The notes beneath the pieces were generated by a model, which worked only from the letters and a program-made list of their open reading frames with translations, was not told where the DNA came from and did not search any database. The position numbers and the translations under genes are program-made. A DNA stretch of 64,000 nucleotides from Spirosoma arboris. Lineage in GTDB: Bacteria; Bacteroidota; Bacteroidia; Cytophagales; Spirosomataceae. Location of the stretch: positions 91,945-155,944 of the forward strand of contig NZ_WPIN01000020.1 in the NCBI RefSeq assembly GCF_009754945.1. Reading direction: 5' to 3'. Shown here piece after piece: positions 9,225-17,521 of this stretch (positions are counted from its first letter, which is position 1; each line of letters starts with the position of its first letter).

Positions 9225-9394
9225 GTTGGATAAATTAAAGATAGTGAGGCAACTAATTGCCCAGTTTCTGCCGTTACCTGATTAATCTATGGCAAGAATT
9301 TGGTAGATATGAGCCAGAATTTTCGAGCAATAGCTTGATTATTTCTGATGCTATCTGTCTGTTCATTGACTTAATCAGGATTGATCTGAGTACT

Positions 9395-11050
9395 ATGAAT
9401 CGGAACGTAAATCGGGAGCGGCTACGGCAGGAATCATTTGATGTTTGTATTATTGGTGCGGGCGCCAGTGGGGCTGGTGCAGCGTTAGATGCCGCCTTAC
9501 GCGGGTATCGCGTTGCCCTGATTGATCGGGGGGATTTTGCCAGTGAAACCTCGTCCCGTTCCACCAAACTGATTCATGGGGGCGTTAGGTATTTAGAGCA
9601 GGCGATCAAAAAACTTGATTTAGCACAGCTTCGTCAGGTACGTCACGGTTTGGCAGAACGCCGGACAGTTATTCGAAATGCTCCACACTTAGCTCATCCA
9701 CTGGCAATACTTACCCCTGTATTCAGTTGGTTCGAGGGGCTTTATATGACTATCGGCCTCACGCTCTACGATTTAATTGCCGGTCACGATTCTTTTCCAA
9801 AAGGAAGTTGGCTCAACCAGGCAGAGGCACTAGTCAAAAGCCCGATGCTGACGCGTGAGATGCACAGTGCAGTATTGTATTACGACGGGCAATTCAATGA
9901 TGCCCGTTATGCACTGGCTCTTGCTCACTCAGCCGATGAAGCTGGAACCGCTGTAGTTAACTACGCTGCGGTAACTGGTTTTAGGCGTGAGAATGGACGG
10001 ATTAAAAGCGCTACGGTTCAGGATCAGCTTACGGGCGAAACAATCGAAGTACAAGCCACCATATTCCTGAACTGTACCGGCCCCTATGCCGATGCGCTTC
10101 GCTTGCTGGCTAATCCGACTATCGACCAACGTATCCGGCCGAGTAAGGGAGTTCATATCGTATTGCCACGCGAAACGCTGGCTAGCGATTATGCTATACT
10201 GATTCCTAAAACTGCCGATGGTCGGGTCGTGTTTGCGATTCCATTTGGCGATAAAGTATTTGTCGGGACAACCGATAATGATTACAAAGACCTGAATCAG
10301 GAACCCGTATTGGAGCCTGATGAGGTCGATTATCTACTCGAAACGGTACGGCCTTATTTAGCCAAAGCGCCAACTCGCTCGGAAATACAGGCTGGTTTTG
10401 GTGGTATCCGCCCATTGATTGTCAGTAGCCGGGCCGATACAAAAACATTGCTTCGGGACCATGAGGTGGAACACGATCCGGAATCTGGCTTACTAAGCCT
10501 GCTGGGAGGGAAGTGGACAACCTATCGGATAATGGCACAGGATGCCATTGACCGTGTTGCCGAATTACTGAACAAGCCCGTTAAGAGTAGCACCGAAAAC
10601 CATTATTTAATTGGGGGCGAAAACTACCGTTTCGACGACTGGCAATCCCTGGAAGCGCACTATGGTCTTCCTGCCGATGTTTGTCAGCACCTGATGAAAA
10701 CCTATGGCAACCGTGCTGAACGTGTTGCGAAACTAGCACAACAGGAATTGGGCTTAGCCGAGAAATTAATCGACAGTCAACCTTTTCTAAAGGCTGAAGT
10801 CGTGTATCAGGTACGTGAAGAAATGGCAGTTACTCTGCGGGATGTACTGGCTCGGCGGTGGCGTCTGGAGCTTTCAAATTGGCAACTAACGGCTCAGCTT
10901 GCCCCACAGGTTGCCGAATTGATGGCTGCTGAACTGAGTTGGAGCGAGACGTATCGCGCGGAGCAGACACGATCTTATCAACAGTTGCTTGGAGAGTTTA
11001 TAAAGCAGGCTGGACTGCCTTTCGAACAGTCCGTTATGGCCCCTATATAG
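9395..11050 (+). CDS. glpD: Glycerol-3-phosphate dehydrogenase, FAD-dependent
   Basis: This 551-residue flavoprotein oxidises sn-glycerol-3-phosphate to dihydroxyacetone phosphate and passes electrons to quinone at the inner membrane. The FAD-binding Rossmann motif DVCIIGAGASGAGAALDAAL begins near residue 16. It is followed by the GlpD signature RSTKLIHGGVRYLEQ, a mid-protein FVGTTDNDY block and GLLSLLGGKWTTYR. The C-terminal region (about 400-551) is the helical DAO_C domain. The frame is open further upstream to 9257, but the ATG at 9395 gives the normal N-terminus with the dinucleotide fold at the right distance. No glpK or glpF is adjacent. Confidence 0.92.
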   Translation: MNRNVNRERLRQESFDVCIIGAGASGAGAALDAALRGYRVALIDRGDFASETSSRSTKLIHGGVRYLEQAIKKLDLAQLRQVRHGLAERRTVIRNAPHLAHPLAILTPVFSWFEGLYMTIGLTLYDLIAGHDSFPKGSWLNQAEALVKSPMLTREMHSAVLYYDGQFNDARYALALAHSADEAGTAVVNYAAVTGFRRENGRIKSATVQDQLTGETIEVQATIFLNCTGPYADALRLLANPTIDQRIRPSKGVHIVLPRETLASDYAILIPKTADGRVVFAIPFGDKVFVGTTDNDYKDLNQEPVLEPDEVDYLLETVRPYLAKAPTRSEIQAGFGGIRPLIVSSRADTKTLLRDHEVEHDPESGLLSLLGGKWTTYRIMAQDAIDRVAELLNKPVKSSTENHYLIGGENYRFDDWQSLEAHYGLPADVCQHLMKTYGNRAERVAKLAQQELGLAEKLIDSQPFLKAEVVYQVREEMAVTLRDVLARRWRLELSNWQLTAQLAPQVAELMAAELSWSETYRAEQTRSYQQLLGEFIKQAGLPFEQSVMAPI

Positions 11051-11063
11051 CTTTTCTGTACCT

Positions 11064-11375
11064 CTACTTCTTGGTATGGTGAGCATGACTCACTTCCCGA
11101 ACCATAGTCATCAGGCGTTTCCAACAGCGGCCAATGGTTTTCTTATCTTGTACTTTCGCTGGCGCAGTCGTTGCCGGATTTTCTGGTTTAGCCGTCGTAT
11201 TACGAACTAAAACAGGATTGCTGGCTGGTTTGAATGACTCTTTACTGGAAGTTGAGGTCGTAGTGAATGCAGTTTGCAAAGGCATCGCGACGGTAATCGA
11301 CGATACAAACGGGCAGGTTACTAAGGAAGCAGTAGCCAGATAGCCCGCAGCTTTTTTCATCAAAAGAGTTCTCAT
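11064..11375 (-). CDS. Small secreted protein of unknown function
   Basis: The 103-residue product opens with a signal-peptide-like N-terminus (MKKAAGYLATASLVTCPFVSS after an optional five-residue extension). It continues with a threonine/serine/proline/alanine-rich linker and ends in a short basic segment, CWKRLMTMVREVSHAHHTKK. It could start at 11375 or at the ATG ending at 11360. It faces glpD tail to tail with a 13-base gap. I recognise no domain. The signal peptide and the composition argue for a real gene, but it has no supporting neighbour. Confidence 0.45.
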   Translation of the reverse strand: MRTLLMKKAAGYLATASLVTCPFVSSITVAMPLQTAFTTTSTSSKESFKPASNPVLVRNTTAKPENPATTAPAKVQDKKTIGRCWKRLMTMVREVSHAHHTKK

Positions 11376-11648
11376 GAGGCAGTTGGTTTAGAGTTACTGT
11401 AGGGTCATACCAGCAATTCTTGCAAACAATGAAGATGCATTCACGGCTAATATAAACATAAATAGTACTATTGCCTCATATAGTTGAATTAAAAGTTAAA
11501 GAAATAAGTGATCGTCTATTCTCTATCAACTATAATGCCAAAAAAATATTGTTCTGTACGAAAGCGAAAAAACAGTATTTTTTTATTGTGTTCATATGCA
11601 TCCACAACCTTGTTAACTATTTGGCAATTATTGACCGTTGGAAACTGT

Positions 11649-11656
11649 TATCTTTG
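11649..11656 (+). promoter_or_regulatory. -7 promoter box of the hicB-hicA unit
   Basis: TATCTTTG fits TAnnTTTG exactly and lies only 7 bases before the hicB ATG, giving a very short leader or a leaderless start. A TTG at 11631-11633 is somewhat close for a -33 element (15-base spacer). The same promoter is the nearest recognisable one for ffh. Confidence 0.5.
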
Positions 11657-11663
11657 TAACGAC

Positions 11664-11930
11664 ATGGTCCATATAGCAATGAAACAAGCCACGTATCGAG
11701 TTTTATTACGTAAAGAGCCAGAGGGCGTTTACACGGCGGTAGTGCCGTCCATTCCTGGCTGTGTAACGTGGGGTGAAACTATTGAAGAAGCAATTGCGAT
11801 GGCTCGTGAAGCTGCTGAAGGTTGTTTAGAGGTATACGCTGAAAAGGGAATCCCTATTGAAGACGATAGTGAAACATTTGAATATTCTATCAATCTGCCG
11901 TTTACACCACTAACTGATCAGGCAGCCTAA
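11664..11930 (+). CDS. hicB: HicB-type antitoxin
   Basis: This 88-residue protein shows the HicB partial-RNase-H-like fold. It begins MKQATYRVLLRKEPEGVYTA and continues with the hallmark VPSIPGCVTWGETIEEAIAMAREAAEGCLE and a strand near the end (FEYSINLPF). HicB binds and neutralises the HicA mRNA interferase and usually represses its own promoter. There is no separate DNA-binding domain after the fold, so this is the short form. The ATG at 11664 gives MVHIAMKQ; the ATG at 11679 is an alternative. It lies just upstream of a HicA reading frame that carries a frameshift, so here the antitoxin seems intact and the toxin broken. Confidence 0.82.
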   Translation: MVHIAMKQATYRVLLRKEPEGVYTAVVPSIPGCVTWGETIEEAIAMAREAAEGCLEVYAEKGIPIEDDSETFEYSINLPFTPLTDQAA

Positions 11931-11936
11931 TTTTTA

Positions 11937-12139
11937 ATGGATTATTCACCGAAACGTCTGATTAGTTTGTTGAAGGAAGCGGCTGGGAATTACAGCGCAT
12001 AAAAGGCAGCCACCACATCTATTTTAACGAAGAACTAAATCGCACTATTCCTGTACCAATGCATGGTAATCGGGATATGGCAAAAGGTACATTTTACACC
12101 ATTTTGAAACAAGCCGGTATTGACCGGAACGAGGTCTAA
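11937..12139 (+). pseudogene. hicA: Frameshifted HicA toxin gene
   Basis: From the ATG at 11937 the frame reads MDYSPKRLISLLKEA and then goes out of frame to a stop at 11997-11999. If reading moves to the other frame at 11981 it continues GWELQRIKGSHHIYF and on to VPMHGNRDMAKGTFYTILKQAG, ending at 12139. Together these are a complete HicA of the expected length, including the GSHH segment with the catalytic histidine. One base is missing in the GAAGC-GGCTGG junction near 11979-11981. The order hicB-hicA and the 6-base gap fit a toxin-antitoxin operon. A sequencing error or programmed frameshifting is possible, but loss of the toxin is the simplest reading. Confidence 0.8.
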
Positions 12140-12143
12140 ACGC

Positions 12144-13463
12144 ATGTTCGAGAATCTTCAGGATAAGCTAAATAAGGCTATTAAGACCCTTAAAGGGCAG
12201 GGCCGCATTACCGAAATCAACGTTGCCGCAACTATTAAAGAAGTTCGTCGTGCTCTCACTGATGCTGACGTAAACTATAAAGTTGCGAAAGAAATTACCG
12301 ATCGTATTCGCGATAAAGCGCTTGACCGAAAGGTGCTTATTTCCGTAGAGCCGGGCCAGTTATTCGTCAAAATCGTTCAGGAAGAACTGACCGAGTTGAT
12401 GGGTGGTGAAGCACAGGGTATTAATATTAAAGGCGACCCAGCTGTAATCCTGATTGCCGGCCTGCAAGGATCTGGTAAAACAACCTTTACGGGCAAACTG
12501 GCGGCCTACCTCAAAAAGCAGGGACGTAATGTACTTCTCGTAGCGGCTGACATTTACCGTCCGGCAGCTATCGACCAATTGAAAGTTCTGGGCGAACAGG
12601 TCGGTGTGGATGTGTATGCCGAACCTGAAAATAAAGATGCAGTTGCCATTGCGAAAAATGGTATCGATCAGGCCCGTAAAACAGGTAAGAAAATCGTGAT
12701 TATTGATACTGCCGGACGCCTGGCTGTCGATGAAGCGATGATGCAGGAAATTGAAGCTGTTAAACGTGCTATTAACCCTACCGAAACACTGTTCGTAGTT
12801 GACTCCATGACGGGGCAGGACGCTGTTAATACGGCTAAAACGTTTAACGAACGGCTCAATTTTGATGGGGTCGTACTAACTAAACTCGACGGTGATGCCC
12901 GAGGTGGAGCGGCTCTTTCTATCAAAACAGTCGTTAATAAACCGATCAAATTCATCAGCACAGGCGAAAAAATGGAAGCGCTCGACGTGTTCTATCCAGA
13001 TCGGATGGCTAGTCGGATTCTAGGCATGGGCGATGTGATTTCCCTGGTAGAACGGGCGCAGCAGGCATTTGACGAAGACGAGGCCAAGCGCATCAATGCC
13101 AAGATGCGTAAGAATCAGTTCGACTTCGACGACTTCCTGTCGCAGTTGCAGCAGATCAAAAAGATGGGTAATGTCAAAGACCTGCTCGGAATGATTCCAG
13201 GTATGGGAAAGATGGTTAAGGATTTAGACATCGATAACGATTCGTTCAAACCTATTGAAGCCATCATTAGTTCAATGACACCAAAGGAGCGTAGTCGCCC
13301 TGACATCATCGATGGAAGCCGTAAAAAACGTATTGCTGCTGGTAGTGGCACCAATATTCAGCAAGTGAATAACCTGTTGAAACAGTTTGATGAGATGCGC
13401 AAGATGATGAAGAAAATGAACACCATGCAGTCATCTGGCAAGCTGAACAAAATGATGCGATAA
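12144..13463 (+). CDS. ffh: Signal recognition particle protein Ffh
   Basis: This 439-residue GTPase binds 4.5S RNA and the signal sequences of nascent membrane proteins and takes them to FtsY at the inner membrane. It has the N helical bundle (residues 1-85), the G domain with P-loop GLQGSGKTT near residue 107, DTAGR near 188 and TKLDGDARGGAAL near 246, and the methionine-rich M domain (IPGMGKM, MRKMMKKMNTMQ) that grips RNA and signal peptides. The ATG at 12144 gives the usual MFENLQDKL start. It begins only four bases after the hicA remnant, so its transcription probably starts within or upstream of the toxin-antitoxin genes. Confidence 0.97.
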   Translation: MFENLQDKLNKAIKTLKGQGRITEINVAATIKEVRRALTDADVNYKVAKEITDRIRDKALDRKVLISVEPGQLFVKIVQEELTELMGGEAQGINIKGDPAVILIAGLQGSGKTTFTGKLAAYLKKQGRNVLLVAADIYRPAAIDQLKVLGEQVGVDVYAEPENKDAVAIAKNGIDQARKTGKKIVIIDTAGRLAVDEAMMQEIEAVKRAINPTETLFVVDSMTGQDAVNTAKTFNERLNFDGVVLTKLDGDARGGAALSIKTVVNKPIKFISTGEKMEALDVFYPDRMASRILGMGDVISLVERAQQAFDEDEAKRINAKMRKNQFDFDDFLSQLQQIKKMGNVKDLLGMIPGMGKMVKDLDIDNDSFKPIEAIISSMTPKERSRPDIIDGSRKKRIAAGSGTNIQQVNNLLKQFDEMRKMMKKMNTMQSSGKLNKMMR

Positions 13464-13477
13464 TCCCTAAGCATCAT

Positions 13478-13525
13478 AAAGAAAATAGCCCTAACTGTTT
13501 TGACACGGTCAGGGCTATTTTCTTT
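13478..13525. terminator. Bidirectional terminator between ffh and the DUF418 gene
   Basis: AAAGAAAATAGCCCT (13478-13492) pairs perfectly with AGGGCTATTTTCTTT (13511-13525) across an 18-base loop. The stem carries an A-run on one side and a T-run on the other, so it can end transcripts from both convergent genes. Confidence 0.88.
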
Positions 13526-13539
13526 GTAGCCTTTGAGCC

Positions 13540-14907
13540 TTAAGCAACGTCTAGCGCTCGGCGCATGGGTTGGGCTTTCCAGTATGTCAAACTGCGCCAG
13601 ACCCATTCAAACGGACCAAAGCGGAAGTACGTCAACCAGATGGGGCTGATAATGAGTTGGAAAATCCAGACCGCAACGACCACGTAATACAGTTGGTAAT
13701 ATGACAGCTTGCCGTAATAGCCCAGCCCGTACCCGTGAAAAAACAGCGTACAGATAATCGACTGCGATAGGTAATTCGTGAAAGCCATTTGTCCTACGGC
13801 GGTTAAGGCCCGCATTAGCCAGGGTACCAGCGCCGACCGGTAAATCAGAATGAGCAAACTGGCGTGCCCTAATGCCAACAAGATCCGACGTAGGTCATAC
13901 ACCTGAAACGGGATGGTTCGGTAAGTGTCAACGAATAAGCTGGGATTTTGAATCCAACCTACCTGCGAGTATACGTAAAACCAGCTTATCGGTAAGCCTA
14001 CACCATAGCCAATAAGTAACGTTAGGGCATAAGTTGTCGTAGATAGCTTGTTAGAGAAAAAGCCCCATTGCAACAGGGCCATGCCTATAAACATCATCAT
14101 CAGCCAATCCCAGGTACCAAAATAGGTGCCGTAGGTCTCGCTCTCACTGTTTCGGGGGACCAAATGAGCGAAGACAGTGCCATAGTTACCCCGCATTTCC
14201 TTTAGTTCTTTCTCATCTTTTTTAGGATCTGGCTTTCGATTCTTCTCAAATTTTTCCCAGGCCGCTTTGGCTTCTTTCTGTTTTTCGGTTGGCTTTTTAT
14301 GGGCTTTCTCCAGCTTAGTGGCTTCAAGATAACCTGCCCGGTTTTCGCGCAACCCACTATACCATATTTCCGTTCGAATTGTATTGATACCCAGACATAA
14401 AACGGCCAACCCAATCAACCAGGCGGCTTTTGTTTTGCGGAATGGGTACAGTAGCATGCCGCAAAGGCCATAAAAGAATAGAATGTCGCCAGACCACATC
14501 AAAATATAGGCGTTAAAAACACCAAATAACACCAGCCAGAGCAATCGTCGGTAATAGTATTCCGCTACGGTGGGGCCATCTTCCAGTTCCTGCTTACTCA
14601 TCGTAAACAAGACCATGCCCGCGCCAAACAGCATAGAAAACAAGCCACGCATAGTTCCTTCAAAAGCAACCCCAACAATGGCGAATGTATAAAAATCCGG
14701 CCCTTCTGTTTTACTCAGCAAGGGGATGAAATTAGAGCCCAGAAAGCCGAATCCTGGGATGTTCATCATCAGAATACCCAATAAGGCGAACCCTCGGATA
14801 AGGTCTATTGTCTGTATACGATTGGCTTTGGCTACCGGTTGCGGAGCTTGAAGATTGACCACAGGCATGTAGTCAGCGGGTAGCGTATCAATTGAATTGG
14901 TTTCCAT
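13540..14907 (-). CDS. DUF418 (YeiB-type) membrane protein, downstream copy
   Basis: This 455-residue multi-pass membrane protein begins with the YeiB-type motif NRIQTIDLIRGFALLGILMMNI near residue 28. It ends with the DUF418 block (VGQMAFTNYLSQSIICTLFF, YFRFGPFEWVWRSLTYWKAQPM). A highly charged, lysine/glutamate-rich cytoplasmic-like segment of about 55 residues (near 193-250) separates two groups of helices. Members are uncharacterised inner-membrane proteins related to acyltransferase-3 proteins. The frame is open further upstream, but the ATG ending at 14907 (METNSID) gives a family-like N-terminus. It lies 26 bases after a paralogue on the same strand, so the two are probably co-transcribed. 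Confidence 0.85.
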   Translation of the reverse strand: METNSIDTLPADYMPVVNLQAPQPVAKANRIQTIDLIRGFALLGILMMNIPGFGFLGSNFIPLLSKTEGPDFYTFAIVGVAFEGTMRGLFSMLFGAGMVLFTMSKQELEDGPTVAEYYYRRLLWLVLFGVFNAYILMWSGDILFFYGLCGMLLYPFRKTKAAWLIGLAVLCLGINTIRTEIWYSGLRENRAGYLEATKLEKAHKKPTEKQKEAKAAWEKFEKNRKPDPKKDEKELKEMRGNYGTVFAHLVPRNSESETYGTYFGTWDWLMMMFIGMALLQWGFFSNKLSTTTYALTLLIGYGVGLPISWFYVYSQVGWIQNPSLFVDTYRTIPFQVYDLRRILLALGHASLLILIYRSALVPWLMRALTAVGQMAFTNYLSQSIICTLFFHGYGLGYYGKLSYYQLYYVVVAVWIFQLIISPIWLTYFRFGPFEWVWRSLTYWKAQPMRRALDVA

Positions 14908-14933
14908 AAGATCGTTTGGTGAGAATAGGTGAA

Positions 14934-16346
14934 TTAGGCCAGGATAGATGTTTTGGGAGTAGCTGGTTGAGTTAATCGCATGGGTTGTCGCTCCCCATAA
15001 GTCAGCGAACGCCAGAGCCATTCCAGGGGGCCAAATCGAAAGAATTGTAGCCAGGCCACGCTGAACACCAGTTGTATGAGCCAGATTTCGGCTACTACGA
15101 AATAGAGCTGATAGAATTTCAGATCGCCATAATAACCCAGGCCGTAGCCATAAAAGAAGAGCGTACACAAGACCGACTGCATTAGGTAGTTTGTAAAGGC
15201 CATTTGTCCCACGGCACTTAGCCCTTTCCACAACCATTGCGCTATTCCTGAGCGATAAAGTAACAAGATGAGGCTGGCCCAGCCAATGCCCGAAAACGCT
15301 CGCTCAAATGGCATCAGTACATCGTCGAGCGGAAGTATACTGGTGCTAATAAATTTACTATAGTCGATTATCTTCAGCTCGTGTGAGGGCAGCGAAAGCC
15401 AGGCCATTGTTTGGCCGATCAGTAAGCCACCGACAGCTAACAAAGCGTATTGGCTGGTGGTGAGTTTGTTTGAAAAGAAGCCCCATTTAAACAGAGCCAT
15501 CCCCAGTAACATCATCGAAACCATATCCCACAAACCAAACTGGTAGAAGAATGGAGCTTCCATTCGCTGTATTTGGGGAAGCAGGTGGTTCCAGACAGTA
15601 ACATAATCGGAACGCATGGCCAGAATAGTCGCCTTATCCGCTTTCTTATCGTACTTTTTGCTCTTTACCATGCCTTCCCAGGTCTCCTTATCTTCTTTTT
15701 GATCGTCAGTCAGTTTTACTTTCTTGTTAGCTGGCTTAACTGCCTTGAGCTTCTTTTCAAAAGCGACGACTTTCTGGTACTTCTCATATTTCTGCTTTTG
15801 TTCAGCAAAATCCCAGTAGTATTTACCGCTATAAATCAGCCCTACAACAACTGCGCATAGTACTAATGCCTTCGCTGACAGACGCTTGAATGGGAACAGG
15901 AAAATGCCCACAATACCATAGTCAAACAAAATATCGTAGTGCCATAGGAGAACAAGCGCGTTGATTAACCCAAATACAATGAGCCACAATTGGCGTCGAA
16001 TGAATAGTTCGGGTGCTGCCATACCCGAACCCGTCCGACTCTTAGCCAGAAACAGGATGATTCCTGCCCCAAACAGCATAGAAAACAGCGCCCGCATTTT
16101 GTTCTCAAATAGAATGTAAATCAGGGTTTTCAACCAATAATTGCCACCATGTGGTCCCCGAATTAATTCCTGAACGCTGGCTTCGGTCAGTCCGAATGCT
16201 GGAATGTTCATCAACAGAATGCCCAGCAGAGCTACACCCCGCAGGATGTCGATGGTTTGAATGCGCGTGGCTTGAGCAACGGGTTGTAGGTTAAATTTTG
16301 GCTCCATACCAGCCAGATCAACAGAGGAAAGGGTTTGTGAAATCAT
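14934..16346 (-). CDS. DUF418 (YeiB-type) membrane protein, upstream copy
   Basis: This 470-residue paralogue of the next gene downstream has the same order: TRIQTIDILRGVALLGILLMNIP near residue 27, several transmembrane helices, a charged lysine-rich insert (about 185-242, with KKVKLTDDQKEDKETWEG), more helices, and the C-terminal AVGQMAFTNYLMQSVLCTLFFYG and FFRFGPLEWLWRSLTYGERQPM blocks. The two proteins align over their whole length, so this is a tandem duplication that has since diverged. The biochemical function of DUF418 proteins is not established. The gene is first in the pair, with about 470 bases of non-coding DNA upstream. Confidence 0.85.
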   Translation of the reverse strand: MISQTLSSVDLAGMEPKFNLQPVAQATRIQTIDILRGVALLGILLMNIPAFGLTEASVQELIRGPHGGNYWLKTLIYILFENKMRALFSMLFGAGIILFLAKSRTGSGMAAPELFIRRQLWLIVFGLINALVLLWHYDILFDYGIVGIFLFPFKRLSAKALVLCAVVVGLIYSGKYYWDFAEQKQKYEKYQKVVAFEKKLKAVKPANKKVKLTDDQKEDKETWEGMVKSKKYDKKADKATILAMRSDYVTVWNHLLPQIQRMEAPFFYQFGLWDMVSMMLLGMALFKWGFFSNKLTTSQYALLAVGGLLIGQTMAWLSLPSHELKIIDYSKFISTSILPLDDVLMPFERAFSGIGWASLILLLYRSGIAQWLWKGLSAVGQMAFTNYLMQSVLCTLFFYGYGLGYYGDLKFYQLYFVVAEIWLIQLVFSVAWLQFFRFGPLEWLWRSLTYGERQPMRLTQPATPKTSILA

Positions 16347-16820
16347 ATATAGTGAGGAAGTTTATTGGTTAAGTAGTTTCGGTAACTCGCCATATAATTG
16401 GTACTTCTTAATGGGTAAGACCTGTTATCAATTCAAGCGTAGAGAACGCTTAGTCGCTTGACAATCAGATCAAAATGCCTGCTGTTCGCATGGTGTAATA
16501 TACTTGTTAGTTTTGAAAAGTCCCGAAATCACTGAGCTAACATGCTGTGAATTAATTAACTGGTCTTGGATGGGACGTCACTGAGAAGGTTAGCGCTTAT
16601 CCAGGTAGGATTTTATGACCAGGTTTTAGACGAAGCCATAATGACTTCTCCATTTATAGACTTATTACCACCACACTTAAAGTCAAACTTACCTCATACA
16701 TAGTTTTGAGTTCGGGCGTTTTTAGGTGCATTAGTTTTGGTCTGACAAAGGGGGCAGAAAACTTGAAAAAGCCGTTCGCAAACCCCACAGTTTTTGTAAA
16801 ACCTTCTCTTGCTTAAGAAC
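16347..16820. other. Non-coding spacer between divergent genes
   Basis: About 470 bases separate the DUF418 pair from the YrdC-like gene. I find no RNA gene or credible reading frame. There is a small hairpin at 16435-16451 (AAGCGT/ACGCTT) and two TAnnTTTG boxes near the right end, listed separately. The rest is unremarkable sequence. Confidence 0.5.
16705..16739 (+). promoter_or_regulatory. Promoter of the YrdC-like gene
   Basis: TAGTTTTG occurs twice, at 16701-16708 and 16732-16739, and both match TAnnTTTG. The TTTG at 16705-16708 lies 23 bases ahead of the second box and can serve as its -33 element, so transcription would start near 16746, about 75 bases before the ATG. Confidence 0.5.
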
Positions 16821-17513
16821 ATGACCATTCTGCCTATCAACGAAAAGTCAGCAGTAGAGCTAGCCATAGAGGAAATTCATCAGAGCCCTATTCTCGTTCA
16901 ACTACCCACTGTATTTGCACTCCTGGCAGCGCCTACGAGCAAAGGTGTAGCGCAATTGGATAGATTGAAGTCAAGATTGGGTGGTAAGAATTACGGGACT
17001 GTGATTGGCTCGCTAGACAACTTTATAGCCCAGGCCAAACAAGACTATTTGCCCGATGCGTTTACGAGTGCCAAACACTATGCCCGCTTAAATGGCGCCT
17101 TTATTCGGCTTCCGTTCAGGGATAAAACTTTCCAGTCTGAAACAATTAAAGATGGCACCCATCAGGGATTGCTGTTAGCAGGTGCTTATTCTGATCTATT
17201 GATAAAGATTGAAGAGTCTTTTGCCGGCTATCCACCCGATAAAATCTGGGATCACAAGAATTACAGCGCACCCTTGTGTACTAGTTGCAATGTTAGTGGA
17301 GACCCAGATGGTTCAATCGTGGCATTCGACAAAGCGCTGAGCTTTGCGAAAGCGCGAGGTGTTAAGCTGTTTCTTACTACCACCAAACAGGCCGCGCAGA
17401 AGGGTTCTTATCCCATATTAGGTTTCGAGAAACACAAAGTTACTGTTCACCGTCAAGGGCCAAGTCTGGAAGCCTTTAAAGCCAGAATACCTGCCTATCT
17501 TAGAAGTTGGTAA
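16821..17513 (+). CDS. YrdC/Sua5-like protein, divergent
   Basis: This 230-residue protein has parts of the YrdC fold. Near the start LPTVFALLAAPTSKGVAQLDRLKSRLGGKNYGTVIG resembles the nucleotide/carbonate-binding opening of Sua5/TsaC, and the segment PLCTSCNVSGDPDGSIVAFDKAL matches the TSANxSG block. Canonical members make threonylcarbamoyl-AMP for the t6A37 modification of tRNA. The match is partial and the loop sequences differ, so this may be a paralogue with another role rather than the housekeeping enzyme. The ATG at 16821 (MTILPINEK) is preferred over an in-frame TTG at 16809. The gene converges on the AlkD-like gene with an 8-base gap. Confidence 0.55.
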   Translation: MTILPINEKSAVELAIEEIHQSPILVQLPTVFALLAAPTSKGVAQLDRLKSRLGGKNYGTVIGSLDNFIAQAKQDYLPDAFTSAKHYARLNGAFIRLPFRDKTFQSETIKDGTHQGLLLAGAYSDLLIKIEESFAGYPPDKIWDHKNYSAPLCTSCNVSGDPDGSIVAFDKALSFAKARGVKLFLTTTKQAAQKGSYPILGFEKHKVTVHRQGPSLEAFKARIPAYLRSW

Positions 17514-17521
17514 ACGGCCTA

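Noticed and set aside
9257..9394. N-terminal extension of GlpD
   Set aside because: The extra 46 residues do not look like the family, and a good ATG at 9395 lies at the normal distance from the FAD motif.
11471..11659. Small plus-strand frame before hicB
   Set aside because: It sits in AT-rich spacer, is made of hydrophobic low-complexity codons, and would overlap the hicB promoter.
13478..13525. Member of the word-built hairpin family
   Set aside because: It has no repeated words and has T-runs on both sides, so it is an ordinary bidirectional terminator.
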